Assembly (NCBI GenBank): GCA_963824105.1
Contig: CAWGNN010000010.1
Coordinates: 124,001-188,000 of the forward strand
Direction of reading: 5' to 3'
DNA length: 64,000 nt
Origin: CAWDVB01 sp963824105
GTDB taxonomy: Bacteria > Actinomycetota > Actinomycetes > Propionibacteriales > Nocardioidaceae
In this document: piece by piece, positions 1 through 8,272 of the stretch
How the letters are laid out: every line of letters begins with the position of its first letter
Position numbering within the stretch: the stretch's first letter is position 1
Translations under genes and position numbers: made by a program
The notes under the pieces: generated by a model
What the model saw: the letters and a program-made list of their open reading frames with translations, nothing else
What the model was told of the DNA's origin: nothing
Databases searched by the model: none

Positions 1-85
1 ACGCCTCGGCGGTCCACCCGCCAAGGTCGCTCCGTGAGGGACCTAGGTCGGGCCCGCTCGTCGCCCTACTAGTGCGCCTCTCGGC

Positions 86-1462
86 TCAGAGGGGCTCGAA
101 GCGTGCCGTGAAGTGACGGAGCGCCGGAGGCTCCTCGACGATCCGGTAGCCGCGCAGGGTGGGCGCCACCTCGAGCAGCCGCTCGGCCACCTCGACCACG
201 TAGTCGACGTGGCTCTGGGTGTAGGTGCGGCGCGGGATCGCCAGCCGGACCAGGTCGAGGGCCGCGGGGTGCTCGGAGCCGTCGGGGTGGCGGCCGAACA
301 TCACGGTGCCGATCTCCACCGAGCGGATGCCGCCAAGCTCGTAGAGCGCCACCGAGACCGCCTGGCCCGGGTACTCCAGCGGGTCGATCTGGGGGAGCAG
401 CGCTCGGGCGTCGATGTAGACCGCGTGCCCACCGAAGGGCTGGAGCATCGGTATGCCGAGCGTTGCCATGCCTTCGCCGAGGTAGGCCGTCGAGGTGATC
501 CGGTAGCGCAGGTAGTCGTGGCTGACCACCTCGCGCAGGCCCTGGGCCAACGCTTCCAGGTCGCGACCGGCCAGCCCGCCGTAGGTCGGGAAGCCCTCGG
601 TCAGGATGAGCAGGTTGCGGCACTGCTGCGCCAGGTCGTCGTCGTTGAGCGCCAGCCAGCCGCCGATGTTGCCCATCGGGTCCTTCTTCGCACTCATCGT
701 CATTCCGTCGGCCAGACCGGCCACCTCACGGACGATGTCGGGGATCTCCCGGTCGCCCTGCCCCTCCTCGCGCTCGCGGATGAACCAGGCGTTCTCGGCG
801 AACCTGCAGGCGTCCAGGAAGAACGGCTTGCCGTACCGGTCGCAGATCGTGCGCACCTCGCGCAGGTTCGCCAGCGAGACCGGCTGCCCACCGCCGCTGT
901 TGTTGGTGATCGTCACGAACACGCACGGCACGTCGTCGGCGCGCTCGGAGAGCAGCTTGTCCAGGGCGACGATGTCCATGTTGCCCTTGAACGGGTGCTC
1001 GGCGCGGGGGTCCTTGCCCTCGGCGATCACCAGGTCGAGCGCCTCGGCGCCGGTGGCCTCGACGTTGGCCCGGGTGGTGTCGAAGTGCGTGTTGTTCGGG
1101 ACCACCTTGCCCGGACCGCCGAGCACCGAGAAGAGGATCCGCTCCGCCGCCCGGCCCTGGTGGACCGGGATGACGTGCTCGAACGGGAACAGCTCGCGGA
1201 CCGCATCGCGGAAGATGAAGAACGAGGGGGAGCCGGCATAGGACTCGTCGCCGTGCTGGATCGCGGCCCACTGGTCGCGGCTCATGGCGCCGGTCCCGGA
1301 GTCGGTGAGCAGGTCGATGAGCACGTCGTCGGCGTGCAGCTGGAACAGGTTGTAGCCGGCCTCGGCGATCAGCTCGTGTCTCTGCTCGGGGGTGGTCATC
1401 CGAAGAGGTTCGACCGAGTGGATGCGGAAGGGCTCGATGATCGTGCGGAAGTCAGAGTTCAT
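86..1462 (-). CDS. tnaA: Tryptophanase (tryptophan indole-lyase) family, PLP enzyme
   Basis: This 458-residue protein belongs to the fold-type I PLP beta-eliminating lyases (tryptophanase/tyrosine phenol-lyase; E. coli TnaA has 471 residues). It would convert L-tryptophan to indole, pyruvate and ammonia, and the family also degrades cysteine and S-alkyl-cysteines. Visible family motifs are EPFRI at residues 10-14, LLTDSGTGA near 51-59, HQGR at 101-104 and SAKKD at 257-261, with Lys260 as the expected Schiff-base lysine. Two positions that separate the subfamilies read as tryptophanase: Ile in VEIG (tyrosine phenol-lyases carry Arg) and His450 in RHFTA (they carry Phe). The gene is divergent from the amidohydrolase and next to the sulfur cluster, so a role in releasing sulfide or a thiol is conceivable but is inference. 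Confidence 0.9.
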   Translation of the reverse strand: MNSDFRTIIEPFRIHSVEPLRMTTPEQRHELIAEAGYNLFQLHADDVLIDLLTDSGTGAMSRDQWAAIQHGDESYAGSPSFFIFRDAVRELFPFEHVIPVHQGRAAERILFSVLGGPGKVVPNNTHFDTTRANVEATGAEALDLVIAEGKDPRAEHPFKGNMDIVALDKLLSERADDVPCVFVTITNNSGGGQPVSLANLREVRTICDRYGKPFFLDACRFAENAWFIREREEGQGDREIPDIVREVAGLADGMTMSAKKDPMGNIGGWLALNDDDLAQQCRNLLILTEGFPTYGGLAGRDLEALAQGLREVVSHDYLRYRITSTAYLGEGMATLGIPMLQPFGGHAVYIDARALLPQIDPLEYPGQAVSVALYELGGIRSVEIGTVMFGRHPDGSEHPAALDLVRLAIPRRTYTQSHVDYVVEVAERLLEVAPTLRGYRIVEEPPALRHFTARFEPL

Positions 1463-1566
1463 GGCGTCAGCCTGCTGGGTGGGGTCTGCCCGCGTCGAGG
1501 TACGGAGGTCCCGGTACCTTCCCCTGGGAGCACTCCGACCGGAGGCTCGCCGTACAGGAGGATTCG
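1463..1566. promoter_or_regulatory. Divergent promoter region between tnaA and the amidohydrolase
   Basis: This 104-bp gap separates two divergent start codons, so it must hold promoters for both. An inverted repeat AGGTAC (1498-1503) / GTACCT (1514-1519) with a 10-base spacer is a possible operator. A strong Shine-Dalgarno GGAGGA lies just before the ATG at 1567. I see no convincing -35/-10 pair. Confidence 0.4.
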
Positions 1567-3189
1567 ATGAGCGTCGACCTGGTCTTCCACAGCGGAGTCA
1601 TCTGGGGCCACGGAGGGCCGCAGGAGGCCGCTGAGGGAGCTCTAGCGGTCTCGGAGGGAAAGATCGTCGCGATCGGGCCGCAGGCCGCGGCACTGGCCTC
1701 CTCCGCCGGCGAGGTCGTCGACCTGGCCGGAGGGGCGCTGCTCCCGTCGTTCGGGGACGGCCACGCGCATCCCATGCAGGGCGGTCTGGCCGCGCGGTAC
1801 GCCGACGTGAACGAGAAGGCCTCGGTCGAGGAGGTCCTCCAGAACGTCGCCGCGTGGGCCGAGGCTCATCCCGACGCGCCGTGGGTTCGGGGGCTCGGCT
1901 ACACCCCTGAGCTCGCGCCGGGCGCCAACTTCGACGCAACCTGGCTCGACTCGGTGGTCCCGGACCGGCCCGTCTGGCTGCAGGCGAGCGACTACCACAC
2001 CGCCTGGGTCAACACCCGAGCCCTGGAGCTGGCCGGCATCACCGCTGACACCCCCGACCCCGACGACGGCGAGATCGTCCGGCGTGCCGACGGCACCCCG
2101 ATGGGGACGCTGAGGGAGTGGGGGGCCTGGCGGAAGATCGAGGCGCTCGCGCCGGAGGACACTCTGGAGACCAAGCGTGACGCTCTCCTCGACGCGGCAC
2201 GCCACCTGGCCGCCCTGGGCATCACCTGGGTCCAGGACGCCTGGGTGGAGGGTGACGTCGCCGACGCCTGGCTGGCGGCCGCCGCCACCGGGCACCTCGC
2301 CGTACGGGCGAACCTGGCCCTCCTGGCCGCGCCGAACACGTGGCATGAGGACCTGGACCGGATGGTTGCGACCCGTCGGAGAGTGGCTGACGAGGGAGGC
2401 GGTCTGGTCACCGCTCATGCGGTCAAGCTCTTTGCCGACGGGATCATCGAGGGCGGCACCGGGGCCCTGCTCGAGCCGTACGTCGACTGCCCGCACAGCC
2501 ACGGGATGCCCAACTGGGACTGGGCCGAGCTCGCCGAGGCCGTCACGGCGGTCGACGCCCTCGGCTTCCAGCCGCACATCCACGCGATCGGGGACGCGGC
2601 CGTGCGCGGGGCCCTCGACGCGATCGAGGAGGCCGTCCGGCGCAACGGCCCGCGCGACCGACGGGCCGTGGTCGCCCACACCCAGCTGGTGGACCCGGCG
2701 GACCTCCCTCGGTTCGCCGCCCTCGGCGTGATCGCCAACTTCGAGCCGCTGTGGGCTCAGGCCAACGGCACCATGACCGATCTCACCGAGCCGCGGCTCG
2801 GCCCCGTCCGCAGCGGGTTCCAGTACCCCATCGCCACGCTGGGCCGTCTGGGGCCGATCTCGTTCGGCTCGGACTGGCCGGTCAGCTCGGCCGACCCTCG
2901 TGAGGGGCTGGCCGTCGCGGTGTCGCACCATCGCGTCGACGCCCCGGACGTCAGCGCCTCGGACGAGCCGTGGCTGCCGGGGGAGCGGATCACGGTCGAG
3001 GAGGCGGTCGACGCCTACACGCGCGGAGTCGCCTACCAGGCGTTCGGGGAGTCGGAGTGGGGGACCCTGCGCGTCGGGAACCGAGCTGACCTGGTGCTTC
3101 TCGACCGGGACCCCCGGGTGGTCGGCCCGCTCGACCTGCCGTCGGTCCGGGTTGCCGGGACCTGGCTCGGCGGCCGCCGGACCTTCTGA
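1567..3189 (+). CDS. Amidohydrolase family protein, YtcJ-like
   Basis: The 540-residue product is a full-length metal-dependent amidohydrolase of the YtcJ/exoenzyme-regulatory-protein type, expected to be cytosolic with a distorted TIM-barrel fold. The N-terminal metal ligands are visible in GDGHAHP (His66 and His68). Further family marks are the ASDYHTAWVN segment, KLFADGIIEGGTG, the IHAIGDAAV histidine motif, HTQ and GSDWPV near the C-terminus, followed by the RADLVLLD strand of the composite domain. The substrate cannot be read from the sequence. The ATG is preceded by an excellent ribosome-binding site. It ends 14 bases before the convergent zinc-binding protein gene. Confidence 0.85.
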   Translation: MSVDLVFHSGVIWGHGGPQEAAEGALAVSEGKIVAIGPQAAALASSAGEVVDLAGGALLPSFGDGHAHPMQGGLAARYADVNEKASVEEVLQNVAAWAEAHPDAPWVRGLGYTPELAPGANFDATWLDSVVPDRPVWLQASDYHTAWVNTRALELAGITADTPDPDDGEIVRRADGTPMGTLREWGAWRKIEALAPEDTLETKRDALLDAARHLAALGITWVQDAWVEGDVADAWLAAAATGHLAVRANLALLAAPNTWHEDLDRMVATRRRVADEGGGLVTAHAVKLFADGIIEGGTGALLEPYVDCPHSHGMPNWDWAELAEAVTAVDALGFQPHIHAIGDAAVRGALDAIEEAVRRNGPRDRRAVVAHTQLVDPADLPRFAALGVIANFEPLWAQANGTMTDLTEPRLGPVRSGFQYPIATLGRLGPISFGSDWPVSSADPREGLAVAVSHHRVDAPDVSASDEPWLPGERITVEEAVDAYTRGVAYQAFGESEWGTLRVGNRADLVLLDRDPRVVGPLDLPSVRVAGTWLGGRRTF

Positions 3190-3202
3190 GAAAGGCCCCT
3201 GG

Positions 3203-3649
3203 TCAGTCCTCCAGGAGCGGGAGCTCGCCCGAGGACCCTGATGCCTCCGGAGGCCGCAGCGGCAGGTGGAACGTCTCCTTGTCCAGCTTCGGCTCAACCG
3301 TCTCCAGCTGGTTGAGCAGGTCCACCGCGTCGGGAGCGCACAGCTGCCAGGCGGTCTTCGCGCCGACCGGCCGGACGAAGAGGCTCTCCTCGCGGGAGAG
3401 GGTGCTACCGCAGATCGCGCAGACGAACGAGGTCGGCTCACCCAGCGGGGCCGTCCACTCCCGCCAGCACTCGAGACAAAGAATTCCAGAATCGTCGCGG
3501 AGGGCGACCTCGCCCGGGTGGTAGCTGAAGCGGACCCCTCGGCGCTCTCTCTCATCATCCGAACCTGCAGGTAGATGCAGGTTTTCGGGGTCGATCAGCC
3601 CGGTCACGGGCATGCTGCACCGGTCGCATCGGGCGTTCGACACGCTCAT
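3203..3649 (-). CDS. Small cysteine-rich zinc-ribbon protein, function unknown
   Basis: The 148-residue protein carries three CxxC knuckles: CDRC near residue 8, CLEC near 58 and CAIC near 77. Together they suggest two structural zinc sites. No enzymatic motif, signal peptide or membrane segment is visible. The family is unknown to me. It is divergent from tusA across a 109-bp regulatory gap, so it may share regulation with the sulfur cluster; it may also be an unrelated neighbour. The acidic, proline-rich C-terminal tail (ending LLED) looks unstructured. Confidence 0.6.
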   Translation of the reverse strand: MSVSNARCDRCSMPVTGLIDPENLHLPAGSDDERERRGVRFSYHPGEVALRDDSGILCLECWREWTAPLGEPTSFVCAICGSTLSREESLFVRPVGAKTAWQLCAPDAVDLLNQLETVEPKLDKETFHLPLRPPEASGSSGELPLLED

Positions 3650-3758
3650 GGTTAGTTAAGCCTTCCCTCTTGACAGTGACCTGACTGTATAAGAACCTGC
3701 GCATACCAAGTGAGCAGTGACCCGCGTCACAGACACGGCCTCGAAGACGGGAGCAGGA
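3650..3758. promoter_or_regulatory. Putative promoter/operator of the sHdr cluster
   Basis: This is the only sizeable non-coding gap before the long + strand gene run, and it is locally AT-richer than its surroundings. A perfect TTGACA lies at 3670-3675 and a TATAAG at 3688-3693, but the 12-base spacing is too short for a standard pair. A short inverted repeat, GTAT (3687-3690) / ATAC (3703-3706), overlaps the TATA element, and AGTGACC occurs twice (from 3676 and again near 3716). An ArsR-type site here would let the regulator encoded at 20899 control the operon. The ATG at 3759 is served by GGGAG about 5 bases upstream. Confidence 0.4.
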
Positions 3759-3995
3759 ATGTCCACCGATCCCCAGCAGGTTCTCGACTGCATCGGGCTG
3801 AACTGCCCACTGCCTGTCATCAAGACTGCCCAGGCGATGAAGACTCTAGAGGCCGGCCAGGTTCTCGAGCTCATGGCGACCGACCCCGGCGTCGAGCCGG
3901 ACATGAACGCCTGGACCAAGCGCACGGGCAACACACTGCTCGGCATCACCCAGGACGGCGAGGTCTTCCACGTCCTCATCCGCAAGGGCGCGTGA
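3759..3995 (+). CDS. tusA: TusA-family sulfur-carrier protein
   Basis: The 78-residue protein is a TusA sulfurtransferase, which carries sulfane sulfur as a cysteine persulfide. The CIGLNCPLPVIKT segment holds the family CPxP motif with active Cys16, plus an extra Cys11. The in-frame ATG at 3759 is preferred over the upstream ATG at 3717: it has a ribosome-binding site and gives the usual family length of about 80 residues. It leads the cluster and is followed 7 bases later by dsrE. TusA with DsrE partners is the standard sulfur-delivery pair of sHdr and Dsr pathways, so the job here is probably to hand sulfur to the sHdr complex. Confidence 0.9.
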   Translation: MSTDPQQVLDCIGLNCPLPVIKTAQAMKTLEAGQVLELMATDPGVEPDMNAWTKRTGNTLLGITQDGEVFHVLIRKGA

Positions 3996-4002
3996 GTCGC
4001 TG

Positions 4003-4386
4003 ATGTGGACCGGTGAGGGCGAGTCCAAAGTCCTGTACGTGATGACCCACGGGGTCGAGGACTCGGGTCGGTGCGCCACCCCGTTCTTCCTCGCCGCTGC
4101 CGCAGCGGCGATGGAGGCCGAGGTGATGATCTACTTCACGATGTTCGGGCCCACCCTGCTGCGGAAGGACGTCGTCGACAAGATCGGCCCCAAGGGTGAC
4201 CGCGGGCAGAAGCTCCGCTACTTCATCGACCAGGCCCAGGCGCTCGGCGTGAAGCTGCTCATCTGCCAGCCGTCGCTCGACCTCAATGACCTGGCCATGG
4301 AGGACCTCATCGACGACGTCGAGATGATCGGCGGGGCCGCCTTCAACGACCTGGCCGTCGAAGCCGACGCCGTCATCTCCTTCTGA
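4003..4386 (+). CDS. dsrE: DsrE-family sulfurtransferase
   Basis: The 127-residue protein has the DsrE/DsrF fold. It begins with a beta strand followed by the AAAAAAMEAEV helix and FTMFG, and carries Cys24 and Cys88 (LLICQPS). Cys88 sits where DsrE-type proteins keep their persulfide cysteine. It probably exchanges sulfane sulfur with TusA in the cytoplasm. The gene starts 7 bases after tusA and ends 10 bases before shdrC1, within one transcription unit. The subtype (DsrE, DsrE2 or DsrE3) cannot be fixed by eye; it lacks the membrane segments of DsrE2. Confidence 0.85.
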   Translation: MWTGEGESKVLYVMTHGVEDSGRCATPFFLAAAAAAMEAEVMIYFTMFGPTLLRKDVVDKIGPKGDRGQKLRYFIDQAQALGVKLLICQPSLDLNDLAMEDLIDDVEMIGGAAFNDLAVEADAVISF

Positions 4387-4396
4387 AGGAGGTGCC

Positions 4397-5152
4397 ATGA
4401 CATCCACGACTGTCGACTCCGAGGGCGGCACCGACGCCCGGGAGACCCACAAGGCGTACTTCAAGCTGCCGAGCCCGGCCGGGTTCCCCGAGGTCCCCTA
4501 CGAGGAGAAGCAGCGCATCTTCGACGAGGTCAAGTCCGACATCAGGTACAACGACTACCTGTACGGCTGCTTCGAGTGCGGCATCTGCGTCGCGGTCTGC
4601 CCCTCGGCCAAGTTCTACGACTTCAGCCCGCGCCGGATCGCCCAGGCATCCGCGCGGGAGGACGTCGAGCTGGTCTACCAGCAGATGCAGGAGGACATCT
4701 GGGAGTGCTCCCAGTGCTTCTCCTGCCTGAGGTGCCCACGGGGCAACAACCCCGGCGGGATCGTCACGATCATGCGTGAGGTGGCGCTCAACAACGGCTT
4801 GGCCTCGGCCAAGGAGGCGTTGGGCGGCTACTCGCGCATCATCTACAAGATCATGTCGACGGGGACCCAGGTGTCACCCGACATGCTGCAGCGCGACGCC
4901 TTCCCGGACTGGGGTCCGGAGACCGGTGACGTGTCGGACAACCTGGACCTGTGGCGCCGCGCCCTCCCCTCGGAGACGCTGCACACCACGTCGACCGGGT
5001 GGGATGTCGCGGACCGGACTCTGGTCGAGCTCTACCTGATCTGGTTGTCCACCGGAGCGCTGGACATGATCCATGAGATTGACCCGGGGCTGCACTCGAT
5101 CCTGCACGAAATCATGGAAGAGCGGCTCGAGGACGAGGAGATCGAACTATGA
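4397..5152 (+). CDS. shdrC1: sHdrC1, 4Fe-4S electron-transfer subunit
   Basis: The 251-residue protein is HdrC-like and binds two 4Fe-4S clusters. The first motif is Cys58-x2-Cys61-x2-Cys64-x3-Cys68 followed by Pro. The second is Cys104-x2-Cys107-x2-Cys110-x2-Cys113-Pro, one residue shorter than the classical CX2CX2CX3C. The C-terminal half (residues 130-251) is helical and acidic. In sHdr complexes this subunit passes electrons between sHdrB1 and sHdrA. A near-consensus AAGGAGG lies 6 bases upstream of the ATG. Its stop overlaps the sHdrB1 start by four bases, which implies translational coupling. Confidence 0.9.
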   Translation: MTSTTVDSEGGTDARETHKAYFKLPSPAGFPEVPYEEKQRIFDEVKSDIRYNDYLYGCFECGICVAVCPSAKFYDFSPRRIAQASAREDVELVYQQMQEDIWECSQCFSCLRCPRGNNPGGIVTIMREVALNNGLASAKEALGGYSRIIYKIMSTGTQVSPDMLQRDAFPDWGPETGDVSDNLDLWRRALPSETLHTTSTGWDVADRTLVELYLIWLSTGALDMIHEIDPGLHSILHEIMEERLEDEEIEL

Positions 5153-6333
5153 CTATCCCCATCGAGGCACTGCGTCAGAAGAAGGCCGCCGGCTACGCCC
5201 ACCAGCCCGACCGCTACCCCGACTTCCAGCACGAGCTGGCCGAGCTCGAAGCTGCCGGAGAGATCGTCGTTCAGAAGATCCAGGGCGACTACGTCGAGGT
5301 GCCGACGAAGCTGGGTCGGCCCAAGCGGATCCAGAAGGGTCACCTCTGGCACCACAAGTCGTGTGGTCAGTGTGGGCACATCCCGGGGTACTCCACCTCG
5401 ATCTTCTGGATCATGCGACAGCTCGGCTACGACTACGAGGACCCGCGCGACCAGACGTCGTGCACCGCCTGGAACTACTACGCCAGCGCCACGTCGAACG
5501 TCGCCGCCCAGGCTGCCGTGGCCGTCCGCAACTTCGCGGCCGCCTACGAGACCGGCTACTACCCGCTGATCCACTGCGGCACCTCCTACGGGCACTACAA
5601 GGAGGTGCGCCACGAGCTGCTGGAGCACCCCGAGCTTCGTGCCGAGGTCCGCAAGGTCATGGAGAAGCTCGGCAAGCCGCTGGTCCTCCCCGAGGAGATC
5701 GTTCACTACTCGGAGTGGCTCTACGCGATGCGTCACGAGATCGCCGCTCGCCAGGTCCGTGACATGTCCAGCGTCGCGGTGACCGTCCACCCGGCCTGCC
5801 ACTACTACAAGCTGGTCGAGGGCGACGCGATCTACGACCCGGACGTGTACGGCGGTCAGCGCACGGCGGTCGTCACCGGGCTCGCCCAGGTCCTCGGCGC
5901 CGATGTCCGCGACTACTCCACCTGGTTCGACTGCTGTGGCTTCGGCTTCCGGCACATCCTGGTCCAGCGTGACTTCACCCGCTCGTTTGCGACCCTGCGC
6001 AAGATCGAGCGGATGAAGGAAGAGGCCGACCCCGATGTCGTGCTCACCCACGACACCGGGTGCGTCACCACGCTCGACAAGAGCCAGTTCGCGGCTCAGG
6101 CGCACGACCGCAACGTCGGCGTCGCCGTGCTCAGCGAGGCGCAGTTCGCCGCTCTGGCCATGGGCGCGCATCCGTACAAGGTGTGTCAGCTGCACTGGCA
6201 TTCGGCCAACTACAAGCCGATGCTCGAGAAGATGGGCATCGACTGGGAGGCCGCCTGGGCGGAGTTCCAGGACGACCTCAAGCGCTTGGAGCGCGGCGAG
6301 AAGCAGTACCTCGACTGGGACGACATGGACTGA
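5149..6333 (+). CDS. shdrB1: sHdrB1, CCG-domain heterodisulfide-reductase-like subunit
   Basis: The 394-residue protein has two CCG-type halves. The N-terminal half shows Cys72-x2-Cys75, Cys105 and Cys143. The C-terminal half shows Cys217, the Cys262-Cys263-Gly pair and Cys305. In HdrB proteins such CCG domains bind non-cubane 4Fe-4S clusters that act on disulfides; in sHdr systems the partner is the dihydrolipoate of LbpA with bound sulfur. It starts inside the shdrC1 stop and is followed by a 140-bp gap before shdrA. The cysteine spacing of the N-terminal half is not the canonical CX(n)CCX(n)CXXC, so that half may not hold a full cluster. Confidence 0.88.
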   Translation: MTIPIEALRQKKAAGYAHQPDRYPDFQHELAELEAAGEIVVQKIQGDYVEVPTKLGRPKRIQKGHLWHHKSCGQCGHIPGYSTSIFWIMRQLGYDYEDPRDQTSCTAWNYYASATSNVAAQAAVAVRNFAAAYETGYYPLIHCGTSYGHYKEVRHELLEHPELRAEVRKVMEKLGKPLVLPEEIVHYSEWLYAMRHEIAARQVRDMSSVAVTVHPACHYYKLVEGDAIYDPDVYGGQRTAVVTGLAQVLGADVRDYSTWFDCCGFGFRHILVQRDFTRSFATLRKIERMKEEADPDVVLTHDTGCVTTLDKSQFAAQAHDRNVGVAVLSEAQFAALAMGAHPYKVCQLHWHSANYKPMLEKMGIDWEAAWAEFQDDLKRLERGEKQYLDWDDMD

Positions 6334-6473
6334 TCGAGCCGGGCTCAGCCGGACTGGGCCGGACTGGTCCGGACCGGCCTCCTGTTCGATCAGCGCCCTG
6401 GATCAATGTCACTGACAACTTCTGAAATCCACACCAACCAAACCGACCGCAAGGTCCCGACGCGAGGAACGAT
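6334..6473 (+). promoter_or_regulatory. Intra-cluster gap before shdrA with inverted repeats
   Basis: This is the largest gap inside the run. A compact hairpin CCGGAC-TG-GTCCGG lies at 6359-6372, inside a direct repetition of CCGGACTGG. A second short inverted repeat, TGTC-ACT-GACA, lies at 6407-6417 in an AT-richer stretch. It could tune expression of shdrA onwards (attenuator or internal promoter). The shdrA ribosome-binding site GAGGAA is about 6 bases before its ATG. Confidence 0.3.
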
Positions 6474-7532
6474 ATGACCTCGGAGACTGTCGTCGTCATC
6501 GGTGGCGGACCGGGTGGCCTCCGTGCCGCCCGGGGCATCGCCGAACTGGGCTCCCCCGTGGTGCTGCTGGAGCAGGACGAGCGGCTCGGCGGCACGCCGA
6601 TCCGGGAGAACTACGCCGGCCTCACCCCCCACGGAGTGGAGGCCGAGCCGCTCATGAACCAGATGGCCGAGGCGGTGACCTCCAACCCGAACGCCGACGT
6701 GCGGATGCAGACCAAGCCGATCGCGCTGAGCGGCGAGCCGGGCAACTTCACCCTCACGGTCGAAGGGCCGGATGGCACCAGCGACATCGAGTGCGGCGCC
6801 ATCGTGGTCGCGACGGGCTTCCAGCACTTCGACCCGGGTCGCGAGACCCAGATGTACGGCTACTACGAGTTCGACGACGTCATCACCTTGCCCGACCTCG
6901 AGAGCATGCTGAAGGAGCACAACGTGGTCCGGCCGTCCAACGGCGAGCCGCCGAAGTCGCTCTGCTTCGTGCAGTGTGTGGGCAGTCGTGACCGCCACAT
7001 CGGCAACGAGTACTGCTCGAAGGTCTGCTGCGGCGTTGCCTCGAAGGAGGCCATCGAGATCCGCGACCTCATCCCGGACTGCAAGGTCTACATCTTCTAC
7101 ATCGACATGCGGATGTACGGCTACTGGGAGAACGAGATCTACTGGAAGGCCCAGGAGAAGAAGCGGGTCCAGTACGTCAAGGGCGTCATCACCGAGGTCC
7201 TCCCCATGGGCGACGGACTCGTCGTGCGCGGCGAGGACACCACCATGGGCCGCCCGATGGAGCTTCCAATGGACATGGTCGTTCTCTCCGTGGGGATGGA
7301 GCCCTCGCAGGGCACCCGCGAGATCGCGCCGATCCTCGGGATCGAGGCCAACCGCTTCGGCTTCATCGACGGGGTCAACGGTCTGCTCGACCCGACCGCG
7401 ACCAGCCGCGAAGGCATCTACGCCTGCGGCGCCTCGCTCGGTCCGGCCGATCTCGAGGACACCGTCTCCTCCGCCGCCAACGCGGCGCTGAAGGCCGTCG
7501 GTCTCGTGCGCGGACTGGTCCAGGCAGGCTGA
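6474..7532 (+). CDS. shdrA: sHdrA, FAD-binding subunit
   Basis: The 352-residue protein is an HdrA-like flavoprotein. The nucleotide-binding loop VIGGGPGG sits at residues 8-15, VVATGFQ is the second FAD fingerprint, and DMVVLSVGM and GIYACGA complete the fold. A cysteine cluster Cys164, Cys168, Cys181, Cys185, Cys186 matches the iron-sulfur region of sHdrA proteins. At about 350 residues it is the short sHdrA form without the ferredoxin modules of methanogen HdrA. It probably receives electrons from the sHdrB/C modules and passes them to ETF. It is followed by the 'hyp' gene after 2 bases. Confidence 0.9.
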   Translation: MTSETVVVIGGGPGGLRAARGIAELGSPVVLLEQDERLGGTPIRENYAGLTPHGVEAEPLMNQMAEAVTSNPNADVRMQTKPIALSGEPGNFTLTVEGPDGTSDIECGAIVVATGFQHFDPGRETQMYGYYEFDDVITLPDLESMLKEHNVVRPSNGEPPKSLCFVQCVGSRDRHIGNEYCSKVCCGVASKEAIEIRDLIPDCKVYIFYIDMRMYGYWENEIYWKAQEKKRVQYVKGVITEVLPMGDGLVVRGEDTTMGRPMELPMDMVVLSVGMEPSQGTREIAPILGIEANRFGFIDGVNGLLDPTATSREGIYACGASLGPADLEDTVSSAANAALKAVGLVRGLVQAG

Positions 7533-7534
7533 TC

Positions 7535-8272
7535 ATGCCCGGTCAGGTCGTCGACAACCCGGCAGCCCTGGAGTTCTTCGACCAGGTGCTGAAGGTGACC
7601 TCGCGCGAGGAGCTCGCCGAGATCGCCGACGAGGTGCAGGGCAAGTCCGACGCGATGCGCGCCGTGGTGGGGGACGAGCCGGCTCGGCTCGACTCGGCCG
7701 GGCTGCGCGAGCTGCTGGGCTGGGTCTTCTGCGCGCGCCGTCACGTCGACAAGATCCTGGCCGTGGTCTCCCCGGAGGAGCTGGCCGCGGGGATCGACGA
7801 CCTGCTCAACGGCACCGACCTGCTGTCGGCTCGCTTCGACGCGTTCACCGACCTCCTGGTCGACCTGCCCGACATCGCGGCGGACCTTCCGGGGGAGCTG
7901 TTGCACTTCCTCGACCCGGGACGGCATTGGCTGTGGACCCGATGGGTCTGGGACTCCGACGCCGACACCGGTGCGCTGCGGCTGGTCACGACCGACGAGG
8001 TGGGCCTCGACGCACCGACGCCGGGCGAGGGCTACGTGTCGGTCGGGGCCGCGATGGCGATGCTCGAGGAGAACGGCAAGGCCGTCGGGTTCACGTCGAT
8101 GGGCTCCGGTCTGTTCGGCACCGATGTCTTCCTTGCCTCCGTCTACTCCACCTACATGTTCACCGTGCTGCGGATGCGCATGAGCCAAGAGTTCACCAAA
8201 GTGATGCCCCCGCTCCCCGGTCTGGTCCGGCGGCTGCTCGGGGTCCACGTCACCCCTGCCAGGAGGTCCTGA
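7535..8272 (+). CDS. shdrH: sHdr-associated 'hyp' protein
   Basis: This 245-residue protein has no recognised catalytic motif, no signal peptide and no cysteine cluster. It is mostly helical and leucine-rich in the first 120 residues. A C-terminal segment with MGSGLFGTDVFLASVYSTY is hydrophobic but short for a membrane span. Its position between shdrA and the fused shdrC2-B2 gene is exactly that of the conserved 'hyp' gene of sHdr operons (shdrC1-B1-A-hyp-C2-B2 or -B3). The symbol rests on that synteny. It probably helps assemble the complex or bind LbpA, but this is inference. Confidence 0.75.
   Translation: MPGQVVDNPAALEFFDQVLKVTSREELAEIADEVQGKSDAMRAVVGDEPARLDSAGLRELLGWVFCARRHVDKILAVVSPEELAAGIDDLLNGTDLLSARFDAFTDLLVDLPDIAADLPGELLHFLDPGRHWLWTRWVWDSDADTGALRLVTTDEVGLDAPTPGEGYVSVGAAMAMLEENGKAVGFTSMGSGLFGTDVFLASVYSTYMFTVLRMRMSQEFTKVMPPLPGLVRRLLGVHVTPARRS

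Noticed and set aside
113..1570. Long open frame on the + strand opposite tnaA
   Set aside because: It is the antisense shadow of a clear tryptophanase gene and its translation is Arg/Val/Asp-rich without any family motif; high GC keeps many antisense frames open.
3670..3693. A standard sigma-70 promoter TTGACA...TATAAG before tusA
   Set aside because: The spacing is 12 bases instead of about 17, so it is kept only as part of a putative regulatory region.
7927..8271. An N-terminal extension of about 115 residues for the fused shdrC2-B2 protein
   Set aside because: The extension overlaps the 'hyp' gene in another frame, is Arg/Gly-rich, and a strong AGGAGG site sits just before the ATG at 8272.
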